From NCBI RefSeq assembly GCF_000003815.2, contig NC_049985.1, forward strand, positions 13,592,844 to 13,656,843: 64,000 nt of DNA, written 5' to 3'. The position numbers and the translations under genes were made by a program. Below, piece after piece: positions 1 to 13,306 of this stretch. The DNA comes from Branchiostoma floridae. Its lineage: Eukaryota; Chordata; Leptocardii; Amphioxiformes; Branchiostomatidae. Every line of letters begins with the position of its first letter. Position 1 is the first letter of the stretch. The notes beneath the pieces were generated by a model. That model saw only the letters and a list, made by a program, of their open reading frames with translations. It did no database searches and was not told the DNA's origin.

Positions 1-110
1 GGTTGTCCCCATGTATTATCTATTTAGAGCCTGGGTAATTGGGATCAAAGTAATTATCCTGCTGGGATGATTGACAGGTCTTGTGGACAGCATGCCATCC
101 TCATGCACGG

Positions 111-232
111 CAACCCACACACACCCTTGAATTGGTGCATCTTTTTATGCGACGGTGAACAGGGATAGACACAACCCACACAGACCCTTGAATTGGTGCA
201 TCTTTTTATGCGACAGTGAACAGGGATAGACA
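111..232. repeat. Two tandem copies of a 61-bp unit
   Basis: Copies start at 111 and 172. Both contain CCCTTGAATTGGTGCATC followed by TTTTTATGCGAC and GTGAACAGGGATAGACAC, with few differences. Confidence 0.85.
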
Positions 233-1225
233 CAGTGTCTGCAGGGCTGTCTCCATTTTAATCTTCCTTTCCATCCCACTCAATTTTATTTTTAAATCTA
301 GCATTTTAGGCTTGTGAAAGAACTTTTCCATCTGTTTCTTGTCATGGTGTTCAGATTTTTTTGACTGGTTGAAGTTAAAGTCTTAAAATAGCAGCTTGGT
401 GCACAGTATAGAGCTTGGCAAGACAGTACCTGGTAATGATGCAATGTACCCTCCTGAAATGACTTAGAGAAAGAGAAATATAAATTTATCTGGTTGTGAG
501 CTATTCAGCATCTTTGCACAAGACATTGAAGAAATCATTTCATACAAGACTTTTTTAAGAAGTCTGAAGATGCGCCAGGATGTCTAACCTTTATCGACAT
601 AAGTTTAAAGATGGTTTTGCATTTGTTGTATTGATGTGAAACAATTTTTCAAACTGTATTTACCATCAGATGCATAACTACCCTTTACCCAACCCTTGGA
701 GCTCCTGAGGTATTCTCTGGTTGACAGGGTTCCCTAACCCGCCTTGCCCATCATGGGACACCAGTCCATTAAATCTATTGCTGGGTTGACTGAAGCAATT
801 CCGGAGGTAAAGTACCTCGCTGATAGAGGTCTTACCTTTGAGTAAAGAAATGCTGTTAGTGTAAGGTTTATGTACAAAATATTCCACTTTTTATCATTAA
901 GAGATGGAGCAAAAACCTTATGAAATTGAGCTCATTTGCATTAGCCATTCTTCAGTAGTGTATCCTCACCTTACCTCACCGGTCCCAGTAGTGTATATCA
1001 TACATAAAGCTGTTCTGTTTTCTATATGTTGTCATCTTGTCTCATAATAAACGATGGCTTTTGTTTCGTGTCAATATCAGGTACTACCTGAAATGTAAAA
1101 CCACTCAGTTTTCATCAGTTCTCAGTGGGTGGAGTCAGCTTGCTCTACATGGTCCAACTCAAAAACAAACCCTCAAAACTGCGCTACATCCTGGCACTTT
1201 TACCTGATTATACTTCATTTTCCAG

Positions 1226-1635
1226 GCTGATGCCATTGGAGTTGCGTTTTGGACTACAAGTTTGATTGATTTCACGTCTGATAACCGTGATTCTATGATG
1301 GATTGCGCGGGGAAATTTACAGAGGAGATTTCCATCTGGCTAGAGAAACACTTGTCTTACATCTGTCCGCATGTCCACACGTGCTGTAGACTTCCGCTGG
1401 ATTCTACTGGGGAAATTAACCCCGCCATTAATCATCTCGCTTCAACGTTAAGGTTGACCCGCTGGGGTCTGCAATCGGCGGAGCTGTCGATGGATGAAAC
1501 GAGACTGTTTAATGAAACGCTATTGATTTTTTTAGCACTTAAAAGTAATTACTTTGCATGCTCGGTTTCATCGCTGTTGCAGCAAAAGGTTACTCATATA
1601 ACATGGCTCTCCTACCATTACCGCTTCCTTAAAGT
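1226..1635 (+). CDS. Exon-like open segment of unknown product
   Basis: Bounded by an acceptor (TACTTCATTTTCCAG) and a donor GTG|GTAAGTC. One frame is open for all 136 codons from the first base (begins ADAIGVAFWTTSLIDF, contains TRWGLQSAELSMDETRLFNE) and stays open to 1867. The two other + frames have early stops. CpG is retained (about 19 in 330 bases) against a depleted background. No domain is recognisable and the peptide is not obviously conserved in character. The CpG-retaining zone extends past the donor to about 1850, so this could equally be an unmethylated regulatory element. Confidence 0.25.
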
Positions 1636-1867
1636 GGTAAGTCACCGCTCTTTTACCCACATTGGTTCAGATATAAGACCCTTTATTGGACAGACATATG
1701 ACGCTGAGAGAGATGGAAGTAACCTGTTGCTCAGAGGGAGAGATAGATTGGTACTTGAGGTGCAGTTAAGATTGGTTAACCGTGTTTCATGTTACTCATC
1801 ACTTTCTGGGAAAATGATATTTTGTGATATAATTCGGAAGAGTAATGTTGGTGCCCCAGGGGTTTAG

Positions 1868-4800
1868 ATGGGAGGTTATATGTATGCAAGGAGGTTGATG
1901 TATGGAAGAGAAGGTAGTGTATGCAACCTTTTGTCAACATTTCCACATCAGAACCTAATCGTGCAGCCCCGCCCCTAAGGAATCGGAGACCTTGTCAAAC
2001 CTCAGATACCACTCTGTTGGGAAAATGTGGAAAATTTCACAGCCAGAATTCTGGTTTGCTATATCCAGCCTAGGATTACCCTAAATTTATCCTGCTGGCA
2101 TGCTGGTGATAGGGCCCCCCAGTGCGGACTAGTGGTCACCATTTATCAGGGAGGTGTTGACTGCATTATCCAGCTTGGCCCTTCCATTGGACAGTGGGAT
2201 CCAGGAGGACTGTAACATTAGATGGAGGGGGAAGGCTACTTTTCTTTTAACTCCTAACACCTACATTTGGCAATGTACAGTTTTTAATGAAATTTTATTG
2301 GCATTGATTATCTTTTTTGATTTCTGTAATAATAAATACCAAAGCAATGAAGAATGTAGAATTTATATTTCCATGTACAATATACAATTGTTATGCAAAT
2401 TATACTGATGACTATGCCCTTCATAATTAGATCAGATTCTGTTATCAGTCACCTCAGTTGTTTCAGTTAGCAGGTACACAGACAAAGGAGGGAATCTTAG
2501 GTTAGAATATTTTCTGTCACAACCAAGGCGGAACCTACCAGACAGTTTGCTAAACAAACAAGGAAGTTTACACCCTCCTGCCCCCTCCAACATCACTCTC
2601 AACATCACTTCTCCTCTGCACCCCCACAAACCAACAAACAAACCGGACAGGGTTGATCCAGGGCAGGAGGTCCCATCCCATGGCATTAGTGGTGGCATAG
2701 CTGCCCCCCTTTCTATCATAAACATCCCACTGTGTTCATGTTGTTCCAGTTGTCAGTGTGTAGATGGGGTAATCCTAGCTAAAGCTGGCTGTTAATGCAG
2801 TGGTTCAAGTGTTTCTTATAAAATGATGTGGCAAGTGTTTTTACAACTGTCCCTTTCATAATAATTGTAGCAGGAGTGATTAAGTGCTGTGATAGGAGTT
2901 AGAGTATAAAGAAAAAAATAAATGTTTCTAATACTAACATCTATTTATTTGATTTCTGATTGCCTGTATCTATGTATTTATAGAGCGTAACATGTTGAAG
3001 AGCAGTTTTATGGAAATAGGCAAAAACACATTTTGACATTGATGAGTTTCCTACAGATGCTTGATAGACAATGTTGAATTTTGTCCACTGAAGTTCACCA
3101 TAGTCTTGTTTAAAAGCTTCCCCTGACCATCAAAAATGGAAGTCTCTACAACATGGACAACCTTTTTGCTATGCAAATCAGATGTTAAGTTAAAACCTAA
3201 AGTAACAAGTACCATTCAGCCATTATTGGTACAATTGATTGTTACTAGTCACCATTTATTACACCTACTGTTGTGACCTGAACAAGTATTGAAAAATCAA
3301 AGTGAAAGTACTGCCAACAATTAAGGCCGGGCAGTGCTAAATCCCTGGCAAAGTGATCGCTATCGAAAAACATGGTAGTGCCTCCAGTCACGCCACGCAT
3401 TTTGATAGACGTCACCCCCTGGAATAGAGTGGTGAAATTACAGAAGATCGATTGAGGAAGTCACTGATCCAGTTCAAGACTTTTTTTAAAAAAAACACAT
3501 TTCGTATTTAGAAAAAAGAACATCAGCATTTACCGCCGAATGAAGTTCTTGGTTTCAGTTTTTTGCTCTTCAGACATGTTAGACAGTTGGGAACAAAATG
3601 TGCAACATTATTCCTGTTTTGTATGATCAATATATAGGGATAAAGTTCTGAACAGCTGTATCAGTGGGGTTCAGGCATCGGAAAAAATGAAATTCCAAGA
3701 AACACTTGCAAACTTNNNNNNNNNNNNNNNNNNNNNNNNNNNNNNNNNNNNNNNNNNNNNNNNNNNNNNNNNNNNNNNNNNNNNNNNNNNNNNNNNNNNN
3801 NNNNNNNNNNNNNNNAAGTTATTCCACCAGCTCAAGTGTTTGATGATACTTCCTTTCAGTGTGCTGACACTTTAGTTTTACAGCATGTGTTTCATACCCT
3901 TCATGATAACCCTCTATTGACCAGCAGCTACTCCATCTCTAATCTTTGCTTGCCACATGCTGCATGCATGAATGTCCTGCAGGCAAACAAGATACTAACT
4001 TTCCTTTCTTGAAGCCTTGGAGGCTAGATTGAAAGAAATATTGGAAAAAAGATAATGTTAGGCTTGAGGGTCAGTTAGATGAAAATGACTCAAAGGTGAG
4101 GTCCAAAGTATGTTCTAATATTCTTCTTTCTTCATATGATATTTAGTGTCTTGATTGCTTTGCCGAACTCCTCGTAATGTTTATCTATTGATCAGCAGTT
4201 GTTTCTCAGTAATTGCTGCCGCTGATGAGGTGATACAATAAAGTAGAGACCTCAGCTGTACCAGAGTTGTGCCCTGCAGGAGGCTCGGCAGAGATGGATC
4301 CAGTCGCATATCTGAAATCATTAGACATAACTGAAAGGATCTGTGGGATTTTATTGCAGAGAAACAAATCAATGAATTGGAGGTCAAGGTAGATGAAGAT
4401 TGCAGCCTTTTTATCTTAGAAAATCTTATTTGTTTGGGTGGGTGGGTGTGTCTCTAGATATTTGTAGTCAGTATAGTTTAAGAATGGCTGGATAGAATGT
4501 TAGGGTACTTGCAATTGGCATGTACATATGTGGGAAGGTCTTGGCAAGACAAAGGTCAAGGTCAAGTTTGGACCTCCTGGCAGCTCTCATCAGCACTGCA
4601 GCGGAATTACCACATTTTGGATCTTTTGTTCTGGATATACTGTGATCGTGAATTTTGGTGACAGCTTAGCTTTTGATGTCAGGAAAAAGTAATGTACTTT
4701 GGAATCTTGGAAAGTCTCTGTGGTATCTGAACACTAGCTTTTTAAAAACTTTGCATCAGAATGCACATCCCCCAATCATTATTTAATGGCTTTTCATAAC

Positions 4801-7800
4801 TAACATTTTATTTTATAGTATACAATGTACATTGGTATACTGTAAATGACAGAAATTTTCTGACAAATTGTTCAAATGCATAAACTCACATTGACCTTGA
4901 CTTGCACTTCTACTCACAGCCTAGCCCCCTCCACGTGCACACATCACTTTAGTATATAAGTCACTAGTCAGTCACCCATTCCACATCATTCTCTTGCCTT
5001 ATTAAAGTAAAGTGCTTCATAATCTACTTGTACACCCGACAGATGGACTACTTTTGCTCACCCCTAATCGCTGTCCAATACTGAATTATTATTGCTGGTT
5101 ATACTATTTGAGGAGACATTGATTTGGATTACCAGCCCATCTTGTCTGATGCACCAGGATTTGTAACCACATCTCAGTATAAGTGAAGATGATGTTCTTT
5201 TGCATTGTAATCCCATTGAAAGTGGGTTTTGATCACAGAATAACCAACCTGTTGAAGTTAATAGTGCCCATGAAAGGATCTAATTTTGTATTTCACACAC
5301 ATCTACCAGCCGCTGTGTAAGAGTTGTATGATAAGTTGTGTTCTATTATCAGTTTATGAATCTTGTATGTGATAAATGCACTTCCATGGGGGCACAGTAC
5401 AAAAGTATCTGTATCTACAATATCTTTCACATCTCCAGTCGCACAAGATAAGCTCTGCTAGCAATTAGAAAACATTCAATTTGGTGATGTTGTCAATCAT
5501 GCTACACTCAAGAAATGTAAAAGACCATGTGATATTCTGCAGTAATCATGTAGCTTGTTGGATAAGATCTTGGCCCTCTAGGCATCATTGTGCCAGGGAT
5601 TTAATGTCAGTACACACAAAGTAATAAAACCTGAAATCAACCCTTGAGCTTTGCCTATCAGCAGTTTGGTTCTCCAGAAATAAAAGAGCAGCAGTAGAGT
5701 TATGATGGGTCTTAAACACAGGAGGGCTTTCATGGGAGAGACTCATAACTCACAACATGGATATAAAGCAACCTGCTTGTGATTATGAATCCACTAAATA
5801 TGAAGTACAAAGTCATCAAAGCAAATCCCCGGAGAGGATCGCTGTTTGAAAGATACACAGTCAGCCTCAGAATGACTTTCACTGTGAGATGCTGTCTATT
5901 TGTAATGTTTAGATGAGTTATAGCAGTGATGGAAGAAAAGGCTGTATCTTGCCCACGCACATGCAATAACAGTAAAATATTTAATAATGTAGGAGCATAT
6001 CTGTAATCCCCTGTGGGTGGATGCAGGTTTAGGTACAGTGCTCCCATATCTCTTGCTCTCCGGGGGATACTGAGGCAGAATGAGAGATACTGTCACTAGC
6101 TTAGTGGAACTCGGTGACATGTGACTCTGAGGGTTTGAGTATTTCGTCAAGAGGGACTTTATCATTCTGCAGTATGCAGGTACTATAAGTTATAACGTTA
6201 TGAATTTCATGAATTTTGCGCAGTGGCAGAGCACTGCAACTTCATTTCAAGAAATTCATTTCATTTTCCACATGTATGTCAATGTTATGTCTACAATAAA
6301 ACCATATTTTTATGACTTTATATATACATTTTGTATATGTAACATTGGAAAGGAAGAATCTGGAAAATTTGTTTGTCTTGACCTGAGAAATAGTGCCCTA
6401 AGATTGTAAAAAATGTCATGACCTAAGAAATTGTGCCCTATAAAGATTGTATAAAATTATGCCGAGATTGTAGTTTTTTATCCTGATAATGTTTTATTCA
6501 ACTATTTAAATTTATAGCATTTGCACTTATTGTACAAATTATTCAACAATTTCCAAGTACATTTCTAGATTTCTTAGAGTATAGAGGGTAGAGGTCATAG
6601 GATCAAAAAGGATTCATACATTTAGCACTTAGTGATGAACGTTTAACCATCTCATGCCATGACTCTACTACACTCACAGAAGTTTTGTTGCTTGTTGGGC
6701 AAGTCTGCAGGAAGAAGGTTAAATACATGCAGATTCAGTGCAGCCTGTCCTACCCATAGACTGCTGACATTTCCTATCATTTTATGGATCATCACTTGTA
6801 TCTCAGCACCTATCGAAGGCTTTCCCTCTCTGCACCTGCGGAAAGATGATCAGAGCTCTGACCTTTCCTTTACAGCATGACTTGTCCAAGGTCTCACCTT
6901 TCCTACCAAAGGCTTGTGCCCAAAGTTTACCCACTCCCTCATGCCATGCTCTGCACTTTTAAGTGTTTAAGGGGCACCCTTTCATCCTATGAAGAATGCA
7001 TCCTACAACCAAGGACGTCCACAACCAGGCCATTTCTCATCAATTTGGCATGACTCTCAGAGAGTTGCTGTAGAAATGACATTAAAGTGCAAAGAGAAAA
7101 TGTATATGTTCCTTCTATTTCATTAAAGTGTAACAGTTGTTAACTTGTAAAAGATTTGAAAGAAAAAAGTTATAGCTTGGGTGCCATCCTTTTTTGTCTA
7201 CCAGCTGTGGGGGCAGTACTTGCTCCCTCACAAAGTATAAAATGCGTGTTACAATGTAATAAAGTATCTGTGATAGACCACAAGACTGCATATATAATTT
7301 GGATTTTTGGCTCGCCACAAAGATCTATGGATCCCCATATGCCACATGTCAACTCTGACATTTTATCCAGGGAATGTACAATTAACCAACTCTCTCTGCC
7401 ACAGAATAATGACCGCCCACTGAAACCAAGATAGCATTCATATCACCCAAGGGGGAAATAAAAAAGAGCATTACAGAAGCATCTATGGACCTAATAAAAT
7501 TGCAGTTTTCCCTGCACTAATAGTACTTAAATGTTGATAATTGGCCTCTAACACCATAACCGTGAATAGAGTGTCTGTGAGGTGTGGAACGGTATTCATG
7601 GCTCTTTTGTGGCGACGAAACGTTTATGGTAAGCATTTAGAGGTAATGGTAGAGTGAGTGAAGCGGGTCAATTTGATGTGTATAATGACAGGAAATGTTT
7701 CCTATTGGGAACACAGTTATTTTCTTTGATCAAAGGGATTTTTGAAAAGAGAAAGATTAAAGAAGGTGCATTTCATGTATTCTGTTGTTTTCTTTATTTC

Positions 7801-10286
7801 TTCATCTCCTGAGTAATCCCTATAGTTATTCAATGAACTGATCCATATTTAAATGTTAGCCATTTTCTAGGCATATATAGCATACACAAAGTCGTACATT
7901 CCTTGCATACTTAAGATAGTCGCAAACAAAGCCATTTTATACTTCAGAGTAGACCATTCAGGTGAGGAATTTATATATCAATAAATCATATGCAATACAA
8001 TTGGGCTTTGAAATATGGTCCCAATAGAGCACAAAGCCTTCATCATACAAGATATATTCTAAAATGTTGATGTATTCCTTTTGATATGAGTAGAATCTTC
8101 AACTATTGTTACAGCATACTTGCAACTTAAGACCTGTTTCTTTTTCTAGCAGTAAGCTTACCTAAGATTACTGCAATTTTCTATTTTTCAACGATTTAAC
8201 CACAGGGTGTCATCACCATTTGAACCTACTTCCTGTATAGCTTACGTCTCATTATGAAACATTCCAATGCACAAATGTCCCGAATCAGAGGATGATCACC
8301 GTAGACAGGTCACGGATACACTTTTCACCTGGATACGGAACTCTAAATATAGCCCCATACCTGGGCCGGTTGTCTACGTGTAAAAGGTGACAGGTAAATA
8401 CCCCCTCTCAACAAGGATGCACCAATTACCGTACACACCCAGTATCCTGCATAACACTTCATTAACCGTTGGAAACTTTGATGTGGCTCCAACAAATTCC
8501 CTTCCAGCATAACATTGGGTCAACCACAGTCCACAGAGTCTCATGTTTAAATGCTGTATCTTTGGAGGAGAGACTTTTCACTGATTGGTTTTGATGGATT
8601 GCTTGACAACGCTTCAGAAAATTATCTGGACAAGATCCATCCATTGCAATGTATTAGTGGATATACCCTGGAGACAAACCTGATGTACATTGTACATTGT
8701 AGTCATTACCTTTTAGCAATTCCATTTGTTGACTTAACATAGAGAGTTATGGTCAGAAGATTTGTGTAAAATGGTAAACAATATTACACTCACGGTACTG
8801 AGGATGTGCCACAATATATGATATTGATACCACTGTACAATATTTCCCTTCAATGTATTATAGTAATGTAAGCATATGGTCAAACTTTTTCCTAGCATTT
8901 CAAGAGGACTGCAATTTCTTACATATGACTTTTACCTTTATTCGACTTTATAACAGGCTTGTTAAACCCGCATATGGCGCTCATCCGGAGACAAAATTGC
9001 TGATTGACAGGCATAGTAATTGCTAGCTACAGAAGTCTAGTGCATGCTGACAAAGTCAAAATCTTTCTTCTCTTCTTACCTGTTGTCTAAACAAGCCATG
9101 TTTTGGCACCTGGCAAAAATGTCTTTCATATGTATTTTAAGAACGCAATGTACCTTGTGTGAAATATCTTTCTATTGTCACTCAAACATCTTCAAAGCCT
9201 TTTTGTATACTCTGACATATTTTCATATAGTTTATGATTTACAGACTTGTTGAGTGTTTTTGTGTTGAGGTTTTCTCAGTTCATTGACTTCAGGCCCCAG
9301 TGATGATGAGAAACAAACAGAAAGGCTATGATCTAGGCTATGGCACAGTTTAATGTTGAAACAGGTGGGCATCCTTTTGATTTCTAAGTATAGATACCAA
9401 GGAGCTGTTGGTGTTGGCCAGCTTTTGAAAACTTATCTACAGTGGTTGGAAGATGTTTTGAAATCTTAGCAAGCAAAACTATAGCTTAGAATGTCCTTAA
9501 AGGTGAAATATCATGTATGTTTCTGCTATCATAACTTAAGACATACATTCAAAGGGTCCGATAGGACTACTGATTGTATGTAAGGTGACTGTTTGTCAAT
9601 CAAATAACTTGATGAGAGATAAGATGATGTTGAAACAGGTGCATGACAAGATGAATTGGTGTAAAATAGTCCCCTATTGAGTTAGCAACCAATGGATTTG
9701 GGTCATGGTGACCTGAATATCTTTCAACTAACCTAGAGCAACCTGTATGCAACAAATATTTCATATCTTATATTTATAATGGCTGACTAATCATATACAA
9801 GACAGCTTTCAACCACATAGACTAGTGCACCTTTTTTTTTTAAAGCTGATAATCTATACTGAAACTCTGAAATGATCGAGAACTCTGAAAGAGATATTTC
9901 TTAAGTGATTAAATGTGTTTCCAAATGTCTGAAAGTGTCACAATCTCTTGCCATGCCCCCATAGATGATTACTGGTCTGCCCCTAACTTGATGATTACTG
10001 GTCTGTCCCTACCTACCACAGGTGTGCTGTGTGGGACTTGGTCATGTGTATGTCACCTGTATTGTGTGTGGGAATATTAGCCCCATATCTCTCCTGCAAT
10101 CTAACCTCCCAACACTTTCATCTTTCCACATTGTGTACTGGACAATAAACACACAAACCTTCACAGACAAAGGAAATTTTACGTGGCGTTGACAAATACA
10201 ATGACTGTGGAAATGAAAGATAGCAATGTGTATCATAACAAGCATAGCTTTAGGGCACGGATGGTGTCAACAGAAAAATAACTTAC
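1868..10286. other. AT-rich non-coding sequence, no gene seen
   Basis: Apart from the gap at 3716-3815 I find no supported exon. Small duplications occur at about 6378-6450 (GACCTRAGAAAT...GTGCCCTA) and 9964-10012 (GATTACTGGTCTG). Locally CpG-retaining patches occur at about 3.33-3.45, 7.56-7.64 (ending at a GTAAGC donor) and 8.26-8.42 kb. Confidence 0.6.
3716..3815. other. Assembly gap of 100 N
   Basis: Exactly 100 N, typical of a gap of unknown size. Confidence 0.95.
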
Positions 10287-10308
10287 CCTCGCTAGCCACT
10301 AAATAGCC
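10287..10308 (-). CDS. Possible 22-nt microexon, minus strand
   Basis: On the minus strand an acceptor (AAATGTTCTTACAG) is followed after 22 bases (GGCTATTTAGTGGCTAGCGAGG) by a strong donor GTAAGTTATT. In one frame it reads GYLVASE. It lies downstream of, and on the same strand as, the probable exon at 13138-13306. Tiny exons are easy to find by chance, so this is only a candidate. Confidence 0.25.
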
Positions 10309-12689
10309 CTGTAAGAACATTTTGTCTATGACACTTATTTCCTGACCTAAGTTTAAAAAGCATTCTTTCATAAATATATACATATGGCACCATTTATTAG
10401 TTGTTTTGAAAACATTGAGTATATATGTCAACTCGCCTTTCAGTTAGCAGGGAATGTATGAATTAAGTACCAAGAAAGAGATTTGTAAACACTCCTTTAC
10501 CCCACTGTTTCTCTGTTGTCACAGTGGCCATTTCAAAAAGCCATCCATCAAACGTTTCAGCAACACTAGCAGGGCAAGGGTGTGTTCCTTTCATCCCAGA
10601 CAGATTTCAAGTGTTTTATCCATTAACCCTGTCCAGGACATGCCTTAATTCCCACTAAGTAAATGGTCTCCCTGGCGGCCATGTGGGCGGACCCTGGCCT
10701 TTCCTGTATCTATTTCATGATTAAGGTTGGATACATATTTGGATTGTGGCATTTTGATCCAAGAAGAAACAAAATAGGTTTTGTTAGCATGTCTTTCAAT
10801 AAAAGAATCTGAAATTATTTTGACAGGTGTGTAGAATACAGTAAGTTCATTTGCTTTTGCAGCAGCTTTATTTTCTATTAGTAGGAAAATTAGGTTTTTG
10901 CTGCATAATTAACAATATCTGTTATAGTAGTAATTCATATACATTGAAGTGAGCAATTTTTAAGGTATCAAGATTAAAATTCAGTGTTGATATTTCTGGA
11001 TGAAGGGACCATTCAGAAGTTTGCAGTTCCACATATCTATCAGTATATTGCTGATAATGTAGAGGAGCTGCAGTCATCTGAGGTACATGTATGTATATTT
11101 AAAGTGCTATTTATATCTCAGACAATAATGTCGACATTGTATTGTGTCTGTTGCAATTGGAATAAAGTCAAAGTCAGACAATAGTGTTGTAGTTCCAAGA
11201 CAGACAGACTGTGTACAAAAACTTCCATTTCCAATCTTAGACCACCCTGTTTCCAGAAGTAACACTTGTCCAACACCCTCTCTGTCGGCCTGTGGAAACC
11301 TTAAACCTGGTAGATAGATGAAGGCACTAGCAGGTGGTGACTCCATCTAGTGAGGCTGAGAAAGTCGTAAATGTTTCCTCCTCCATCAGTCAGCATTAGA
11401 CTGTAACCCTCAGTCTCCTGAGGATTAAACAGTCCTAAATCCTGTATCCCACCTTTCCTCGCCATCCCCTCCTTGCAAAATTACCCTGCCATTCAGCGAA
11501 AGTAAAGAAAACAGCTGTAGTTCCCTTATTGGTCATTTCCTATGAAAAAGTATCAAGTGTTAGATATGGGAGGGAAAGCCCTGTCCTGGTGAAATGTTGT
11601 GGGAAAACAGACTGCTGGTGCCAGTGGTGTGGAGACTTGACTGAAAGCAGGGCAATGCTAAGGCTAGATCTGTATCAGTTGGTTTAGGCTGGGGCTTTTG
11701 GCAGTGGATATATTGACTTTTATCAGCTATTGTTTCTGTTGGGTGACAACGTGCAATGGTGGGAGGGTAAGGAAAAACCAGTCGGACCTCACACAGCGTA
11801 GAAATGGACTTTGATAACACCTCGCCAGCCGGCTAGTTTTGCTTGTTGTAGGAGTTTGTGACACCGAAATAAATCTGAACACTGTTGTCTGGGCTGTCAA
11901 AGTCAAGACCAGCTTTTCTTGGCTCTTGTTGGCCCTTTCCTAAGTAGCTCCATGGTTGCCGCCTGTTTTATACAATGTACAGCAGGACAAAAAGGGATTG
12001 GGACCGGAAAAAACTAATCTCCAAGCAGATCCTATGGTGGTAGGCAGGCAGTAGTATTCTGAAACCGTCTCCATTTGTCAAAGTCCATTTGCAATTTAAC
12101 AGCATTTTGTATTGCATTTTTAAGGCAATAACTGTTCAGACAAATCTGAGTAACTAATGTTGTATGTAATATAATTTTACAGACATTCTGTTGTCTATGA
12201 TCTCTCTGATTTTTAGGATACATGCTTACGAGGACAAGGACAGGTGTGTTTTTTTGTTCACTTAGTTTTCACTTGGGCACAGCTTGTTACCCTTTCTTCC
12301 TTTTGTGTGAAGGATGGTAGTTATCATCCTGTTTTGGTAAAACGATTCACTTCCATCCGACCAGGTAATGTCTTTTTCTAGCCTCCTGCTGTGCTGCTAG
12401 TGGACTGTGCACTTTCTCAGGGAAAAGGCACTGTCCCATAAATCTAGATCCCACCTTAGCATACGGCTTCCTCAGATGACACAAGATAGCCGAAACAGTG
12501 ACTGCACAACAATAGAAAGAAAGACATCCATGATTCCCTAAATCCACCTCACTTGTTGCCTGTCATGCTCTACCACTTCGCAATGCCAGAACACTAGAGC
12601 CTCTGTTCTGCATATGGTGGCGAATCGTGTAGATACGCGGTCGGTAACCTTTCTGTAAAGCGTTGTTTCTGTCAGCCATTCGTTGTGAA

Positions 12690-12699
12690 CTATTTTTAG
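12690..12699. promoter_or_regulatory. MEF2-type site CTATTTTTAG in a CpG-retaining block
   Basis: Perfect MEF2 consensus followed directly by TGACGTCC. The block 12590-12720 keeps about nine CpGs in a depleted region. Confidence 0.35.
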
Positions 12700-13137
12700 T
12701 GACGTCCCAGTGTCTTAACGTGAATAGGCAGGGGTGTTAGGTAGCAAAACTTAAGAGAAGAAGACGACACTGCTTTTAAAGTAAATGTAGATGACCACCT
12801 GTAGGTTGTCTTTTTTGGGGAATGGAACAAAGCAATGAGGTGATGCCTTATACTATAGCTTGGCAATCATCCCTGTACCAAGGACTGGGTGTCATGAGCC
12901 AGAAAGGATCAATGTTTATTTTTGTCAGCTCCAAAAATTTTGACTTTTATGTTTGTTAGAAGTTACTGCATGTATTTTTTGTCTAAATATCATCTAGACA
13001 TCAGAACCTGCTTTAACCTGTACATAACTAGTTTCCCATCCTATAAACATCAATGTCATAGTTAACACTAGTATGGCAAGTTCTTTTGACCTGTTCAGAG
13101 AAGGAAACTGCTTTGACAGCAGATTTTCTTCTCTTAC

Positions 13138-13306
13138 CGTAACATTAGTGCTGTCATCAGCGAGCAATGCGAGTCGATAAGACAAGGCTTGAAGCTCATC
13201 CACCTTACAGCTAGCCTGGAGGACATCTTGAGAGAGATTTCTCAGGTGGAGATGATACCTGTTCTCATGTCCTTGCCACTTCTCATTTATTGTGATGTGT
13301 GAAAGA
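13138..13306 (-). CDS. Probable internal coding exon of an unidentified minus-strand gene
   Basis: Read on the minus strand, a strong acceptor (CCTTGTCATTTTCCAG) is followed by 169 bases with one open frame and a donor ACG|GTAAGA. The exon starts with the last base of a codon and then gives 56 residues, beginning LSHITINEKWQGHENRYHLH, with VLQASCKVDELQALSYRLAL inside and ending DDSTNVT (phase 0). The peptide looks helical and protein-like, and four CpGs sit in its 3' half within a CpG-depleted region, consistent with selection. I do not recognise the family. No neighbouring exon could be joined with confidence: a nearby donor at 13420 (minus) has a stop five codons upstream in the required phase. 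It would be antisense to the + strand EXPERA-like gene, so at least two transcription units may occupy the left part of the window. Confidence 0.5.

Noticed and set aside
7565-7628. Possible + strand exon ending at ATG|GTAAGC
   Set aside because: The acceptor lacks a pyrimidine tract and the short peptide in either open frame is unrecognisable. CpG retention alone is not enough.
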